Positions 34,921 to 46,442 of a stretch of DNA of 64,000 nt are shown here, in pieces. Source of the stretch: Punctularia strigosozonata HHB-11173 SS5. Its lineage: Eukaryota; Basidiomycota; Agaricomycetes; Corticiales; Punctulariaceae. Where the stretch lies: assembly GCF_000264995.1 (NCBI RefSeq), contig NW_006767433.1, positions 3,103,521 through 3,167,520 on the forward strand. Direction: 5' to 3'. Position numbers and translations under genes: made by a program. The notes beneath the pieces are model-generated. The model worked only from the letters and a program-made list of their open reading frames with translations, was not told where the DNA came from and made no database searches. Positions within the stretch are counted from its first letter, which is position 1. Every line of letters begins with the position of its first letter.

Positions 34921-36622
34921 ATGTCCCTCACTGAAGACGCTTTTGGACTTGCCCACCCGTCGCGGCCTCAACCATCATCAATCCGGACAGCCAGGTCACC
35001 TTTGCCCCGCCGCCCCTCGCTGTCTCTGACCGGCACTATGCGATCATCGTTCACCGGTCGCGCCCAGTCTCCCGCGACGTTGACTAAACGGCAGCCCAAT
35101 GCACGTCAAGTCTCCAATGGCTTCGCCAGCAATGGTCACGCGAGCCCGACATCGAATGGTCATGCCACACATGCCACATCTGAGTTGGAGAGCGATGGTA
35201 GTTCAACAAGTCATACAAACGGGCATACAAAGAAGTCCTCGACATCTCGCAGGAAGAAAACTACCAGGGCGCTCGCGAAGGGCAAAGGGAAAGTCGTTGA
35301 GAAAATCGACTGGGAGATTCCTCGCAAGGTGTTCCACTCCAGCATCGGTGGGTGGTTGCACTAGCTTCAAGATCTGTCTTGAAGCTATATTCATGGTCCC
35401 GTACAGGTTTTCTCACCGTTGGGCTCTACCTCTCACATACGCCACCCCGCATCATCATAATCGCGCTCATGGGTGCTCTGGCAATCATTGTACCCTCTGA
35501 CTTCCTGCGGTTCAGGTATGGATGCTCATCTAAGTTTCTACTGCCCAGTTCCGTTTTGTGTATTTCTTATGACGCGCCGCGCGAGACCAACATCAGAGCG
35601 CACACTTGCCCTGTTCATGAATTTCTGCATCACGGTCAAATCTCATTATTCTGTCCGACAGATACCCATCGTTCGCGCGAGGGTGGGAAGCATGCGTCGG
35701 GATTCTCATGCGCGAGAGTGAAAAGGTTCGGACCATTCTGTTAGCACACCAGAACAAGAACCAACCACCTCACTAAATAGAACCGGACCAACGGTACCAT
35801 ATGGTACATTCTTGGGGTTATATTCGTTCTTGCAGTATACCCGTTAGATCTTGCGGTAGTCAGCATATTGCTGTACGTCTTGTGGTTCAATTCTGTCTCA
35901 CGACGCGTTCCATTGATTGTCTTTAGCTTATCGTGGGCAGACACTGCTGCGTCCACGTTTGGACGAGCCTTCGGCAGGTATACGCCACCGTTACCCGCTC
36001 GTATACCCGTCCTTGGTCTCCCTCTCGCGCCTCGCAAGAGCACGGCAGGGTTCTTGGCCGCCTTCGCGACAGGCGCCGGTTAGTGTCCTTTTCTCCTTTC
36101 AGCATCGCTGTCTCACAGACCATCCGTGCTTTCAGGCATCGTTGTTGGCTTCTGGGGCTTCTTAGCCCCTCGCGGCGTGCCAAACGTCGGGATTGAGACT
36201 GTCCGGCATCTATGTTGGACCTGGGCAGGCGTTGGAGACTCGTTTACCGGAGGGCTGGGCCTGCGTGACTTCGCTACACTGATCGGTGATAACGCCGTAC
36301 TCACGGTGGAATCTGTGACTGCGACGGTCGAGGCCGGTGCGCATGCGGCGGGTGCAGCAGCGCAAGCCGCCAAAGCCGCCATGAACGTCCCGTCTCTGGA
36401 GACAGGTGGCTGGATAGGGTTAGGCATCACGGGCCTAGCAGCAGGGCTGGCAACTGCAGTTGCCGAAGCACTCGGTATTTACAGTGTCTCCCTTGTGCAG
36501 AACAATGGTACTCACTTTGCCTACCAGATCTTGGCTCCTTGGATGACAACTTGACGCTCCCCATCATCTCCGGGGGTTGCATTTGGGCTATATTCAAAGG
36601 CCTCTCATGGCTCCAGATGTGA
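34921..36622 (+). CDS. DGK1: CTP-dependent diacylglycerol kinase (DGK1/HSD1 type)
   Basis: The start is MSLTEDAFGLAHPSRP, followed by a Ser/Asn/His-rich hydrophilic N-terminus. The catalytic part has KIDWEIPRKVFHSSIGFLTV, ALMGALAIIVPSDFLRFR, ILMRESEK, YILGVIFVLAVYPLDLAVVS, LSWADTAASTFGRAFGR, RKSTAGFLAAFATGAG and WAGVGDSFTGGLGLRD, and ends ISGGCIWAIFKGLSWLQM. These belong to the CTP-transferase family shared by Dgk1 and dolichol kinase, which makes phosphatidate from diacylglycerol in the nuclear/ER membrane using CTP. Several membrane helices are visible. At least six introns are needed. The last splice, at about 36477, restores the conserved C-terminus. Confidence 0.9.
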
Positions 36623-36996
36623 CGATCTTCAACAACAGGTTTACGATGCGAAGGGATTAGATGACATTATGAAACGCCTATCACGCAATCTAGAGGGTCG
36701 ACTTGATAATTCCGTACACATTAAACCCATCCCGCTAGGTTGATGAGTATAATTTGTCCTCTCTCGTTTCGGAGCATTTCTTATTTTACTTGTTTTTGGT
36801 ATGATTCAGACTACGACACGAAGTCGTAAAAGGATGTGTTTCATGATATTGATTAGATGCATGATAATGACGTTACTAGAATGCGGATGCTGGCATATAT
36901 CTGAGGACGTATTGAGCACATCTAAGATGGACCGTCCGTTGGGCAGGGCTGATGTTGATCGCCACACTGCGTGATGGAACGACGGTCGAAAACGTA

Positions 36997-38497
36997 TCAG
37001 AGCTCTGAAGATGCCGAGGATGCGGATGGCTGCCCAAGTGACGTAGCATCCGATGCTGAGGATCCGCCAGCAGCCGCAAATATCGGTTGCCTCGACGACT
37101 GAACCGGATCCGACACGGGAGAAGCATCCGTGGACGGCCGGCGTTGGATGTTAGCAGACCCCCGCATCCCAAAAGAGGATGTAGATGAAACGCTTGTCCC
37201 CGTTGACGAGCTCGATAGCGATGACCAGAAAGAGTCGTATGTCATCCCTGCTGTGGACACGTGGTTGACGTGTGGGTTCGGGTGCTGTGATGACGTGAGA
37301 GGGACTGGCAGGTGCTGAAGAGAGGGAGAGAGCGCGAAGGGGGAGTTTTGTCGAGAACTGACAGCTCGTCCTGACGCATTAAGTCGATTTGCCAGTGTAT
37401 TGTGGGCCAATTGCGCATTCGCAGGGAGTGCGTGTACGGGCAACGGGGCGTGGAGAGGAGGCCCGGGGCTTGTTAGACGAGGCTGTCCTGACTCAATCCG
37501 GTCTTCATCCAGAGCAGACGGTGTTCGTGTTCCTGAATAGTCTGGTAAGTTATATTCAAGAAGCAACGTCGTAGTACGTACCGCTGTCTACGGGCTGACT
37601 TGTCTCTGTTCGGAAGTAGTCAAGTTTCTCCCCCACCTCGAACGGTGTCTCGAGTCCCCCGTAGACATTTCTTCGTCCTGACGTATTGAACGCAGGATGG
37701 GAGTCTGTGGTGAAGCCGTTGGGCAATGGGGCTGACTCGTCGTCCTCTTCCAGAAGCGTCAGGGTCGATGTACACATCCGTCCACCACGCAACTTCTCAC
37801 CGAGGTCATTGGCGATCTCCATGCCATCAGGTTGCACCTCTCGCGTTTGCGACGATTCAGTGTTATCTTCACGGCCGAGGGCAACTGCTGCAGCGGATAG
37901 TTCTCCGCGAGCAAATGAAGTCGACGCAAGTCGAGAGGAATCGTCGAGGCCAAGGGGAGCCGAGGATGTCCTTGCTGCGCGGCCTTGCGAAAGTTGAGAT
38001 CGACGGAAGCAGATATTCTCAACTTCGCTCAAGGTCTGCCTTTGCTGTCGAGTTCCAGACGGCTGAGCGCATATACCTGTTGCTGGAACGCAGGGAGCTT
38101 ACCCATCCATTGTCAACTTTCAGTTTTGCATACCGAAGCCGCGTCTGCAGATCCCTCAACAGCTGCATTCCGAACGGTGTCTTGATCAAACAACTTCCTC
38201 TTTGTGAAACGGAAGCCTAACTAACCTGGCGAGTGCTGACGTCGCGCAAAGGCAGAGGCTTTCGGGTAAAGCACGACGCTTTCTTGGCTATCACTTCATC
38301 TAGAGACACCCTCGGCTGACCGCGCTCGTTCGTCGAGGAGGACATGTGTGAGTCCGCAAACGACTTTCGCGACTTGAAACCTGTCTGCCTCCGTTCCGTG
38401 GCGGTGTCCAATTTCTAGACCAGTTCACGTGATTGAAAGCCTCTTTCGTGTGGCGGTGCTGATCGAGTTGACCCCAACAAGGACTGCCTGTAGTCAT
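36997..38497 (-). CDS. Ser-rich protein of unknown function
   Basis: The first exon is short (MTTGSPCW) and joins in phase to KLDTATERRQTGFKSRKSFA. It continues to RVSLDEVIAKKASCFTRKPL and then to a helical exon, LLRDLQTRLRYAKLKVDNGW. Next come QRQTLSEVENICFRRSQLSQ, a long polar region, and a Ser-rich end (SFWSSLSSSSTGTSVSSTSS). The conserved-looking core is the helix pair LRDLQTRLRYAKLKVDNGW/QRQTLSEVE, which may be a coiled-coil or binding segment. I do not recognise a family. Its start codon overlaps that of the divergent ESS1 gene by two bases if both models are right. Confidence 0.72.
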
Positions 38498-39094
38498 GGT
38501 GCGCATTTACTGAACATATAATGATAAGTCACTGAGATCGCTGCAGGCTAACTGGGAGATTCGTATGTCGAACTCCCGCGGAGTTCCATACTTCTTCAAC
38601 AATGACACCCACTCCTCTTCCTGGGACCCTCCTTCCGATCTTACCCAAGAGCAGATCCAGCAGCTATCCGGCGCACATTACCTGAGCAGACCCGCTCAGG
38701 TAAGGGCGAGTCATTTGCTTGTCAAGCACAGCGGCAGCCGGCGGCCGAGCAGTTGGAAGGAGGTACGCGATGGGCTCGATATGTCAGGTCGCGCCGGTCG
38801 TTCATAGTCGGATCCTTCATCCCCTAGGCGAACATAACTCGCTCGAAAGCTGAAGCAATCGAAATATTGAAGGGTTATCAAGCGCAGATCGATGGAAATC
38901 CGGACACCTTCTCCAAGCTTGCGTCTGAGCATTCCGATTGCTCGTCCCACACTGCTGGTGGGGATCTGGGGTGGTTCAAGCCCGGTCAGATGCAGAAACC
39001 GTTTGAAGAAGCCGCTTATGCCTTGAACGTCGGCGAGATGAGCGATGTGGTGGAAACGGATAGCGGTGTGCACTTGATTTTGCGCACGGGATAA
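38496..39094 (+). CDS. ESS1: peptidyl-prolyl isomerase PIN1/ESS1 (WW plus parvulin)
   Basis: The WW domain reads WEIRMSNSRGVPYFFNNDTH followed by SSWDPP. The parvulin domain has VRASHLLVKHSGSRRPSSWK, ITRSKAEAIEILKGYQAQI, FSKLASEHSDCSSHTAGGDL, GWFKPGQMQKPFEEAAYAL and TDSGVHLILRTG. Exons 38547-38762 and 38828-39094 are firm. The start is inferred: an ATG at 38496-38498 spliced directly to GCTAACTGGGAG gives 161 residues, a normal Pin1 length. The basic pocket (KHSGSRR) and active-site Cys (SDCSSH) are present. Pin1/Ess1 isomerises pSer/pThr-Pro bonds, in fungi mainly on the polymerase II C-terminal domain. Confidence 0.93.
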
Positions 39095-39394
39095 GTAAAA
39101 CAGCTCGCAACATACAGACACCGATGTACGATAGCGCATGCGACGATCAACTCTTGTCGGAATTACACCTGGTATTCTTTTTATCCGAGTTGTGCATAAA
39201 ACCGCAGCCCAGGCTCTGAACCGCCGGATCAATCGACGGAAAGCCCCTGTAAAACGGCTCGTGGGTCGCAAAACCAGTGTCCGGAAACCCACTCTGATTC
39301 GCGATAGCTGACCGACCGTGCCTGGCATGTACATATTCGTGAACACCTCGAGAGCCACGAGCTCGCCGCTTCCACAGTCTAAACATACCAACCC

Positions 39395-41137
39395 ATGATG
39401 CTGGGCATCGCAGCTCTCTTTCGTACGGACGACTCCCATGCTGTCACTGCTATCTCCGCCGGCACATGGGCTCTTCTCCTGCTTGGGGCATTCTTGTTTC
39501 TGTCTCGTACCCGCAGCGCCCGTACGAAGAAACCTCCAGCGTCGACTTCTGTAGATGATATGAAGAGGAGCTGGTCGGAAACGGATGCGAAGACGGATAG
39601 CGTTTTCGTATCGAAGCTCTTGGTTCACCCTATCAAGGTTCGTGTTCGCCGTTCACCTGCGCAAAAGAAGCAGCAGCATTTCCTTTCGCGATCGCCACTC
39701 ACGAGCTTCGCCCCTGCCACATGGGCACTGCATATCTACCCAGCAGGAACATCGCTGGTTCATGATACAGAACTCATTCTCCGAACGGACCTTAGGACCA
39801 GGAGGCTGACAATGCAATCATGTAGAGTTGTAAAGGCACTGCCGTCGAAGAGTGGCCATTGAAGAAGGAAGGTCTGCTCTACGACCGGCTATGGTGTGTT
39901 TCGAACGCATCCACGGGGAAGGTGCTGACTGCAAGAGATATCCCTAAAGTAAGTATGAAACGAAACGCCGATGTGCAGCATACCCAGTCAAACCTTGTCC
40001 AGAGTTCCGACCCTCATCTCCGCCTGCTAAGCCCCAATTTGTCGCTACACGTTGCTCACGAACAAACCGTAGATGGTCCTCATACACCCCCGGATTGATC
40101 GCGGGAAAGGCACGTTGGAAGTCAGGTTCCCCGACGACTCCGGCTGCGATGCGTTCTCGACCCCGTTGGATCCAACACCCCAAGTCCTATCACGTTGGGA
40201 GACGTACGTCAATGTCCGATGTCACCCGCAGCCACTCTTCCTATTCACATGCAACGTTTCAGGTTGTCCAATCTTTTTCATTTTTCCGTACACGGGCTTG
40301 ACGGATACATTTGCCAATCGTCTGAAGCTGGTGCGCCGCCGGATGCTCCTTCCGCCTCCCTGAGCAAGTTCCTCGGTCTGTCCGTTCATCTCGTCATCAA
40401 GGGACCAAACCCGCGTTACTGCCAACCAACGCACGCGTTCCCTACCCTGCCTGTCCTGCCAGCTACAAATGATTCCGCACTGGAAGCGGAAGAAGAGGCG
40501 AAGCTAGTCTTCCAGGATGGCTACCCTTTACTTGTCACGAGTGAGGAGAGTTTGAAGGCCGTTAGCAGCACCACGAACATATTTGCTGCGGCGCAGAACG
40601 TTGAAAGCGAGATCAAGGGCTTGACTGAGAAGTGGAAAGACTCTGAACTCGAAATCGAACGGTAAGTGCAGATCCCCTAGGGCGGATTCTATGCACGATT
40701 TACAGCATTGAGCAGTACTAATCTAGTCCTTCCGTAGGTTTCGGCCTAATATCGTGCTCAAGGGCGCCGGCGTGCCATTCGCCGAGGACCTGTGGGAGGA
40801 GATCACTATCGCAAGTAATGTCTCTTCCTCCGGCGATGCGATGCATATCGTCCTGGTATCTCCGTGCACGCGATGCCTGGCAAGTGCTGTCCCTCGCTCA
40901 CGCGGATTCTGCGGCTCATACCGGGTGCCTACTTAGCTCCCAAATGTTGACCCGGCTACAGGTGTGCGGGATGCCGCGGTTCCCTTCAAGGTCTTGATGA
41001 AGTTCCGCACCGGCGTGGACGCCGAACCCCAAAACCGAAACAAAGCTTGCTTTGGCGTGAACGGTATCCCGAGGAAAGAGGGTGTCATTCGGGTCGGTGA
41101 CCGCGTGGAGATACGACGGTTCAAAGAGACGTTCTGA
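39395..41137 (+). CDS. MOSC-domain protein, mARC-like (molybdenum cofactor enzyme)
   Basis: An N-terminal hydrophobic anchor (TAISAGTWALLLLGAFLFL) is followed by a MOSC N-terminal beta barrel (VSKLLVHPIKSCRGTAVEEW, LLYDRLWCVSNASTGKVL). The MOSC domain has FHFSVHGLDGYICQ, FQDGYPLLVTSEESL, FRPNIVLKGAGVPFAEDLW, the cofactor-Cys motif PCTRCLLPNVDPATG, and CFGVNGIPRKEGVIRVGDRV near the end. mARC proteins sit on the outer mitochondrial membrane and reduce N-hydroxylated compounds with cytochrome b5 and cytochrome b5 reductase. The gene MCR1 lies 13.5 kb away. The intron at 40880-40936 appears to use a GC donor. Confidence 0.85.
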
Positions 41138-41259
41138 GCGCGTTTCAACCTTGTCCTAGTCGAGGCCTACCGTCAGTTCTTGGTTTACTCATATTTTGGT
41201 AGCCATTGCCTGGCCTTGTGGTCCGTGCGCAATGTTCAATAACCGTACTGCCTATGCAA

Positions 41260-41800
41260 CTAATGGCGATCAAGTGTTCTCATCTTCTTCTCGCGATCTC
41301 TCGCCATACCTTCGAGGGTGATGCTTCTCATGGCTGAGGCCTGAACGTCATCGCGCACCGCGATGTGGGCAAGTTCTACAAGTTGGACTCTGGGATGGGC
41401 AAGGAATGCATATAACATGTTCAATCTACCGTCTTGGGTGCCGAAGTCTGGCGGACCGGTGCTTTTGTCCGCAAGCATGTGATGGTGCGGACGCGGGAGC
41501 TTGTTCTCGAGCAATTCAAGTGTACAGCCGCGTCATAGCCTGACTCATAGGGCAACTTCCTAGCACTGAGCAGGGCAGAAGCATTGCGGCGCGGCGCGAG
41601 AGTGCTTCGAACCAGAGAGTATTTAGTCGCACCATCAGGGCGTTAAGCACACGGGAATTCGCCACGCGTAGGCGGTCGACCAAGGACCGGGCCGTCTTTC
41701 GCCGTCGGTCATATCGGTGGGTGTGTGGCACATCCAAGCCACCGACAACGATGGTCAGTGGAAAGCAATGGTCAGGAGACCGGCCCGTCTGTTTGTGCGC
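41260..41800 (-). CDS. unidentified minus-strand gene, partial model
   Basis: Two stretches look coding. The 3' one (41514-41260) contains ADKSTGPPDFGTQDGRLNML, AHPRVQLVELAHIAV and ITLEGMARDREKK. The 5' one contains PLTIVVGGLDVPHTHRYDRR followed by RLRVANSRVLNALMVRLNTL. A GT-AG intron from the codon after LLPCS to NKLPRPH joins them in phase. An acceptor near 41790 probably starts the upstream exon, but I could not place the first exon or a start codon. A plus-strand frame (41725-42021) overlaps it. The family is not recognised. Confidence 0.4.
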
Positions 41801-42208
41801 GCGGTAGAGAGTCGCAGATGACGATATCGACGATAGGGGATTGCCGGCGGTGGCAAAGCGTGGAAGGCGAACATCAAATTCGCGTCATGGTATCGCAGGG
41901 CGCGGCGTTGCTACGGAGGGTTGGATACGATTGCGGGGACGCGCTGTACGTGGCGGGCACGAGGATCGCAGAAACGAGAGAAGACGGGGCCGAGGAGGAG
42001 GACGTGTGGGTGCTGTTGTGAGCGGCGGCACATGGCAATTGCGTGCCTGAGCTGCATCGCTCTCTCATGTCCCATAGCTCCCGAAGCGCCGCAACCGCCC
42101 TTGCATCAACCGTCAGCAGCATCCGCCCAGCGCTCTCCGCTATTCCGTTCGTCCTAATCACGTCCGACCCACGGCCCGCTGCATGCTCGGTAGCCAACCT
42201 GAGCGGGC

Positions 42209-45200
42209 ATGGCGATAGTCAAGTGGAAGTTTGGCCAAGCACCATCTCAGACGACTCAGCCGGAACCACCCAAGCAGGCCCCAGTACAGATCGTCACCGC
42301 AGATGGCAAACAGTTCGGGCTCGAAAACGTGCGTCTCCAGCTACGCCGTACGGCCCCGCGGTGGCTGACACATACCCCTCCTCCGCAATCCAGTTCGGAA
42401 ATACCTGGTCAGTCTTTCGACATCACATCCTGGGGATGCCCAGGCTCACTCTGGGTCGCACACACAGTTACGCCAATTCGGTGCTGCAGGCCCTGTACTT
42501 TTGCTCTCCTCTCCGTGATCTTGTCATTCAGTCGCCCGACTCTGCCGCCGGCCATGAGGATCCGGCGTCATTCCTCCCCTCTCCGACTGTCCTTGGCCAG
42601 CAGGTACGTCACAAGCCGGACCGCAAGCCCTCCGCTACACATACCCCTTCCCGTCCTGCGGATCCGACCGCCTCGCAGCTCACCGCAAGTAGCTCGGGCT
42701 CGACATCGGCCACCCTCTTCTCCGCCCTGCGCGCGCTCTTCCTGCATATCGCGCAGAACCCGCAAGACAAGGGCACTGTCGCTCCTCGCGCCTTCATCGA
42801 GAAGCTGCGCGAGCTCAATGAGCTCTTCCGGAGTACGATGCACCAGGACGCTCACGAGTTCCTCAACTACGTTCTCAACAAGATCGTGGACGAACTGGAG
42901 GAAGAGCGTAAACGAAACGCAGACGGAAAGGGTGCCTCGCATGACGATCGTGAGTCTGAACAGCGAACGGTTTGTGCGATCGATGAACTCTGATCACCCC
43001 GCAGTCTCCAACTCCGTGGCTACTCTGGCGACTACGCGAGCGCCATCGACATCGTATTCATTACCCTCGGCGTCCACGCTGGTACATCGATTATTCGAGG
43101 GAACGCTCACTTCGGAGACCCGCTGTCTTACGTGCGAGACCGTATCTTCCCGAGACGAATCATTCCTGGATCTCAGCGTTGATATCGAGCAGAATTCCAG
43201 TATCACCGCTTGCCTGCGTCAGTTCAGCGCAAGTGAGATGCTGTGTCAGCGGAACAAATTCTTCTGTGACTCGTGCTGCGATCTTCAGGAGGCGGAGAAA
43301 AGGTAGGTGTGATTCCGGGCTCGATCAGACAAGGTTTATGCTGACATGTGCGGCTGATCTGTCAGGATGAAGATCAAGAGACTGCCTAACGTCCTTGCGT
43401 TGCACCTAAAACGGTTCAAGTACCAGGAGGATGTTGGGCGGTACATTAAGCTCGCCTACCGCGTCGCCTTCCCTCTCGAACTCCGGCTCTTCAATACTGT
43501 TGATGATGCTCAGGATCCTGATCGATTGTACAAGTTGTTCGCGATTGTCGTACATATCGGAAAGTGAGTATAGCCGTCTTTCACTTGATCAGTCTGCTCA
43601 CGGTGCTCTGTGCAGCGGACCTCATCATGGGCATTATATCACTATCGTGAAGGCGGCGAATCCTAACGCTCCGGGACAGTGGCTGGTGTTTGATGATGAT
43701 AACGTCGACACAATCAAGGAGAGCGACATTCCCAAATACTACGGCGATTCCAACTCAGGATCGGCATACGTACTCTTCTATCAGGCGGTCGACATCGATC
43801 TGCGGTCACTCGGCCTTCGTGTCCCAGATGAGCCGAGTGACAGCAGTCTCGCCGCTTCTGCCACTCAATCCGCCGTTGCCAATGGTTCTACCGCCCACCA
43901 GGAAGAGCACATCAATGACCCTCGTTCACCGCCCGGGCTCAGCGATTCAAATGGCATGGCTGCGACATATCCTTTCCCTCAAGCGAACTCGCCTGCGTTG
44001 TCTCAAACGGAGCCCGTTCCATCACATAGTCCCCCTCCTCTTGAGGTTGCAATCCCGCCACCCGAGATGGGCAAGATCCTCAGTACATCTGGCTCCACGC
44101 CTACTCGCTCCAAGGGTATTCCAATTCCTAGTGCCCGTACGCTAGGCAGGAAGAAGACCGATATCGGCAAAGACGGCCCGTTGGCGAGGAGCGAGGGTAC
44201 CATCACGTCCGACATGACTGGTCAAAGCCCCTCGACTACCATTACCAAATCAGCAGCGCATGATCCAGTCGCGAGATCTCCGCCCAACGGATTTGACCCG
44301 TCTGACGCCGAGTTCGGCAAGGTTTCCGCGTCCGTGGAGAAGGAGGGTGAAAACCATAAGGAAAAGAAGGGTGGATTTTTGCCATGGCGCAGGAGGAGTG
44401 TTCGCCAATCGAAGACGTTCACCCCACTTTTGCCTCCATCACCGACGATTGGCCCCTCCAGTTCCGTCGGTCATGGCAGCGCGGACACAAGATTTAATAC
44501 CACAGGTCACGCTCAACCGAGCAGGCCGTCGTCAATGATTCGTCAAGCTTCCGAACAGGGCCCGAAAAGCCCTCTGGCTATGGCACGGCATCGTTCAGAG
44601 CAAGGATCGAAGCGACCGACCACCGCGTCTTCTGTAGGGTCGACTGGAACTCATTACGGAACATCATTACCTCCTCCGATGATAAGCATGAGTTCTAGCC
44701 CGTCTAGCTCAGGATCTCTTCCTGTACCTTCATCGGGTCCACCTCCTCTTCAACCCAAGTCGCCGTTGCGAGCGAATCGCGATCATACTACATCACCTCC
44801 TTCCTCGTTTGCGTACCCAAGTGGTGTGACAGCGCCAGATCACAAGAAGTCCATGCCACAACTGACCGCGTCGCTGTCGCACCGGCGAGATCCTGGGCAA
44901 AATCACACACTCCCGCGGCCTATGAGCATAGCTCATATCCCTACCAACGGCGCGGTCTCATCCGCTGCCAACGACCTGCCTCCCGTTCCCCCATTACCAT
45001 CCTTTGCCACTTCCGTCCCTAACTCGCCTACGCTCGGTGTTCCGCACGCTCACTTCGCCACCTCCTCGGGCAAAGGCAAGGAGCCGGAGAACGGCTCGAC
45101 CGAGGCGCTCACAACCAGGTCAGGCTCTTCGTCGCCAATGCACAGCACCGCGCCGAACTCCGCCACCGCCGCTCTGAACCCCAATGGGCATAGCGGGAAT

Positions 45201-45365
45201 CTCGCCTTCAAGCGCGCAACACGAAAGCTGAGCTTCAGCGGCGGAATGCTCGGCTTCGGTCGGAAGAAGGACAAGGACAAGGAAAGGGCAGCGAAGGATG
45301 TGTCGGATACGATACCGAACAACTCTTTCCAGACCGCAGCATTCTCCATGGGCAGCAGGCTATGA
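42209..45365 (+). CDS. ubp9: ubiquitin carboxyl-terminal hydrolase, USP12/46 (Ubp9) type
   Basis: Exon 1 (42209-42328, [13 protein letters not shown]) is followed by a 14-base exon (42394-42407) and exon 3 from 42468. Together they give the Cys box [20 protein letters not shown]. Further motifs are [40 protein letters not shown], zinc-knuckle Cys residues in [32 protein letters not shown], and the His box [18 protein letters not shown] with WLVFDDDNV. This matches the USP12/USP46 family, fission yeast Ubp9, usually activated by WD40 partners. A long Ser/Pro-rich tail of about 500 residues follows, ending [12 protein letters not shown]. Confidence 0.92.
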
Positions 45366-45512
45366 CATGGGGGTTCTCATCACAATATTTGTCTGTATTT
45401 TTCACTCGATTGCATCTACATGCATCATCATAGTTGCTGGTTTGTGATACGTCGCATACGGAAGACATATTATACACAGCGCATCTTTATATTAATAAAT
45501 GATATTCGATTC

Positions 45513-46390
45513 CTAGGACGTGCTACTTCCTACGTGTGTTCCATGGGCAATTGAGGATAACTCATGAGACTGACAGTATGTTAGAATACCGTCACGTGCG
45601 CATGGTTTGCAGGGATAAGTAGTACATGCGATATCAAAGGCAAGCTGGAATAGGGTCGATCTGCCGTTTCTATCCTCGCGAAGCTCGTAGTTCGGGACTC
45701 CGAGACTCTGCACGAGCAGTTTTCCTTCGACTGGCTCTGTCACGATGAGTGACTCGGAGCCAGGGCCGCCAGTGGACTACCATGCTCATGGTGACAGACC
45801 ATCGCCGATAGTAGTGTATATATATGCCTTCCCATACCACGAGGCAACTGCATTCAGTGCACTCGGCATCGTCCTCCGTACAGAAATCTCAATATGTTCT
45901 AATCCGGGTCCTGCGTGTTCTCTGACCCGCATGACTAGACTCGTCTCTGGCGGCACCCACACTCCTTGACTCCAGTCCATGCCACTGCTATCTTGATTTC
46001 ACAACGCGATCAGTGTCCCGTGGAGCAGTGAGTCCTTGATGATCGCTCTTTGCGGCTTCGTCTAATGTATATGGCCTACTACTATTGCATAATCCGATTT
46101 CCTGTCAATAACATGCTCCGTTCATCGCGTACCCACCCGGAGACTTCACCGACGATGGAGGAAGTCCAAGTTGGTACGCAATGACCGATACCACAAGCCA
46201 ACGTTGAATAATGCGACAGGGGGCCTGCAGAACTATCATTCGCGGAATTGGTGCTGCTCGAGAGCATACCGGTCCATTGGCAAGCCAGATGTTCCATTCG
46301 CAAGGATATTGCAGGCACTTCCGCCTGCATGAATCTGCGGCCTCCTGAAGCGCAGATACTGGTGGACGCCTTGCACAGAGTACGCAACTT
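45513..46390 (-). CDS. unidentified multi-exon gene
   Basis: Successive minus-strand exons read well. One encodes APCRIIQRWLVVSVIAYQLG (near 46230-46140). The next, about 45990, encodes GMDWSQGVWVPPETSLVMRV, EISVRRTMPSALNAVASWYG and AYIYTTIGD. A GT-AG intron then joins in phase to EPVEGKLLVQSLGVPNYELR and STLFQLAFDIACTTYPCKPC before a stop at 45513. The upstream end was not resolved and a start codon is not assigned. No known domain is recognised. The splice at about 45800-45740 is the best evidence that this is a gene. Confidence 0.5.
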
Positions 46391-46442
46391 TGATTAACTG
46401 AAGCTGGGATGCCGGCTCACCGTCGTATAGGAGCTAAGCATC

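Noticed and set aside
42043-42993. 316-codon frame starting upstream of the deubiquitinase start
   Set aside because: The frame from 42209 spliced through the 14-base exon yields the conserved Cys box. The 316-codon frame carries the true coding phase only in the exon from 42468 on, so its upstream start at 42043 is not used.
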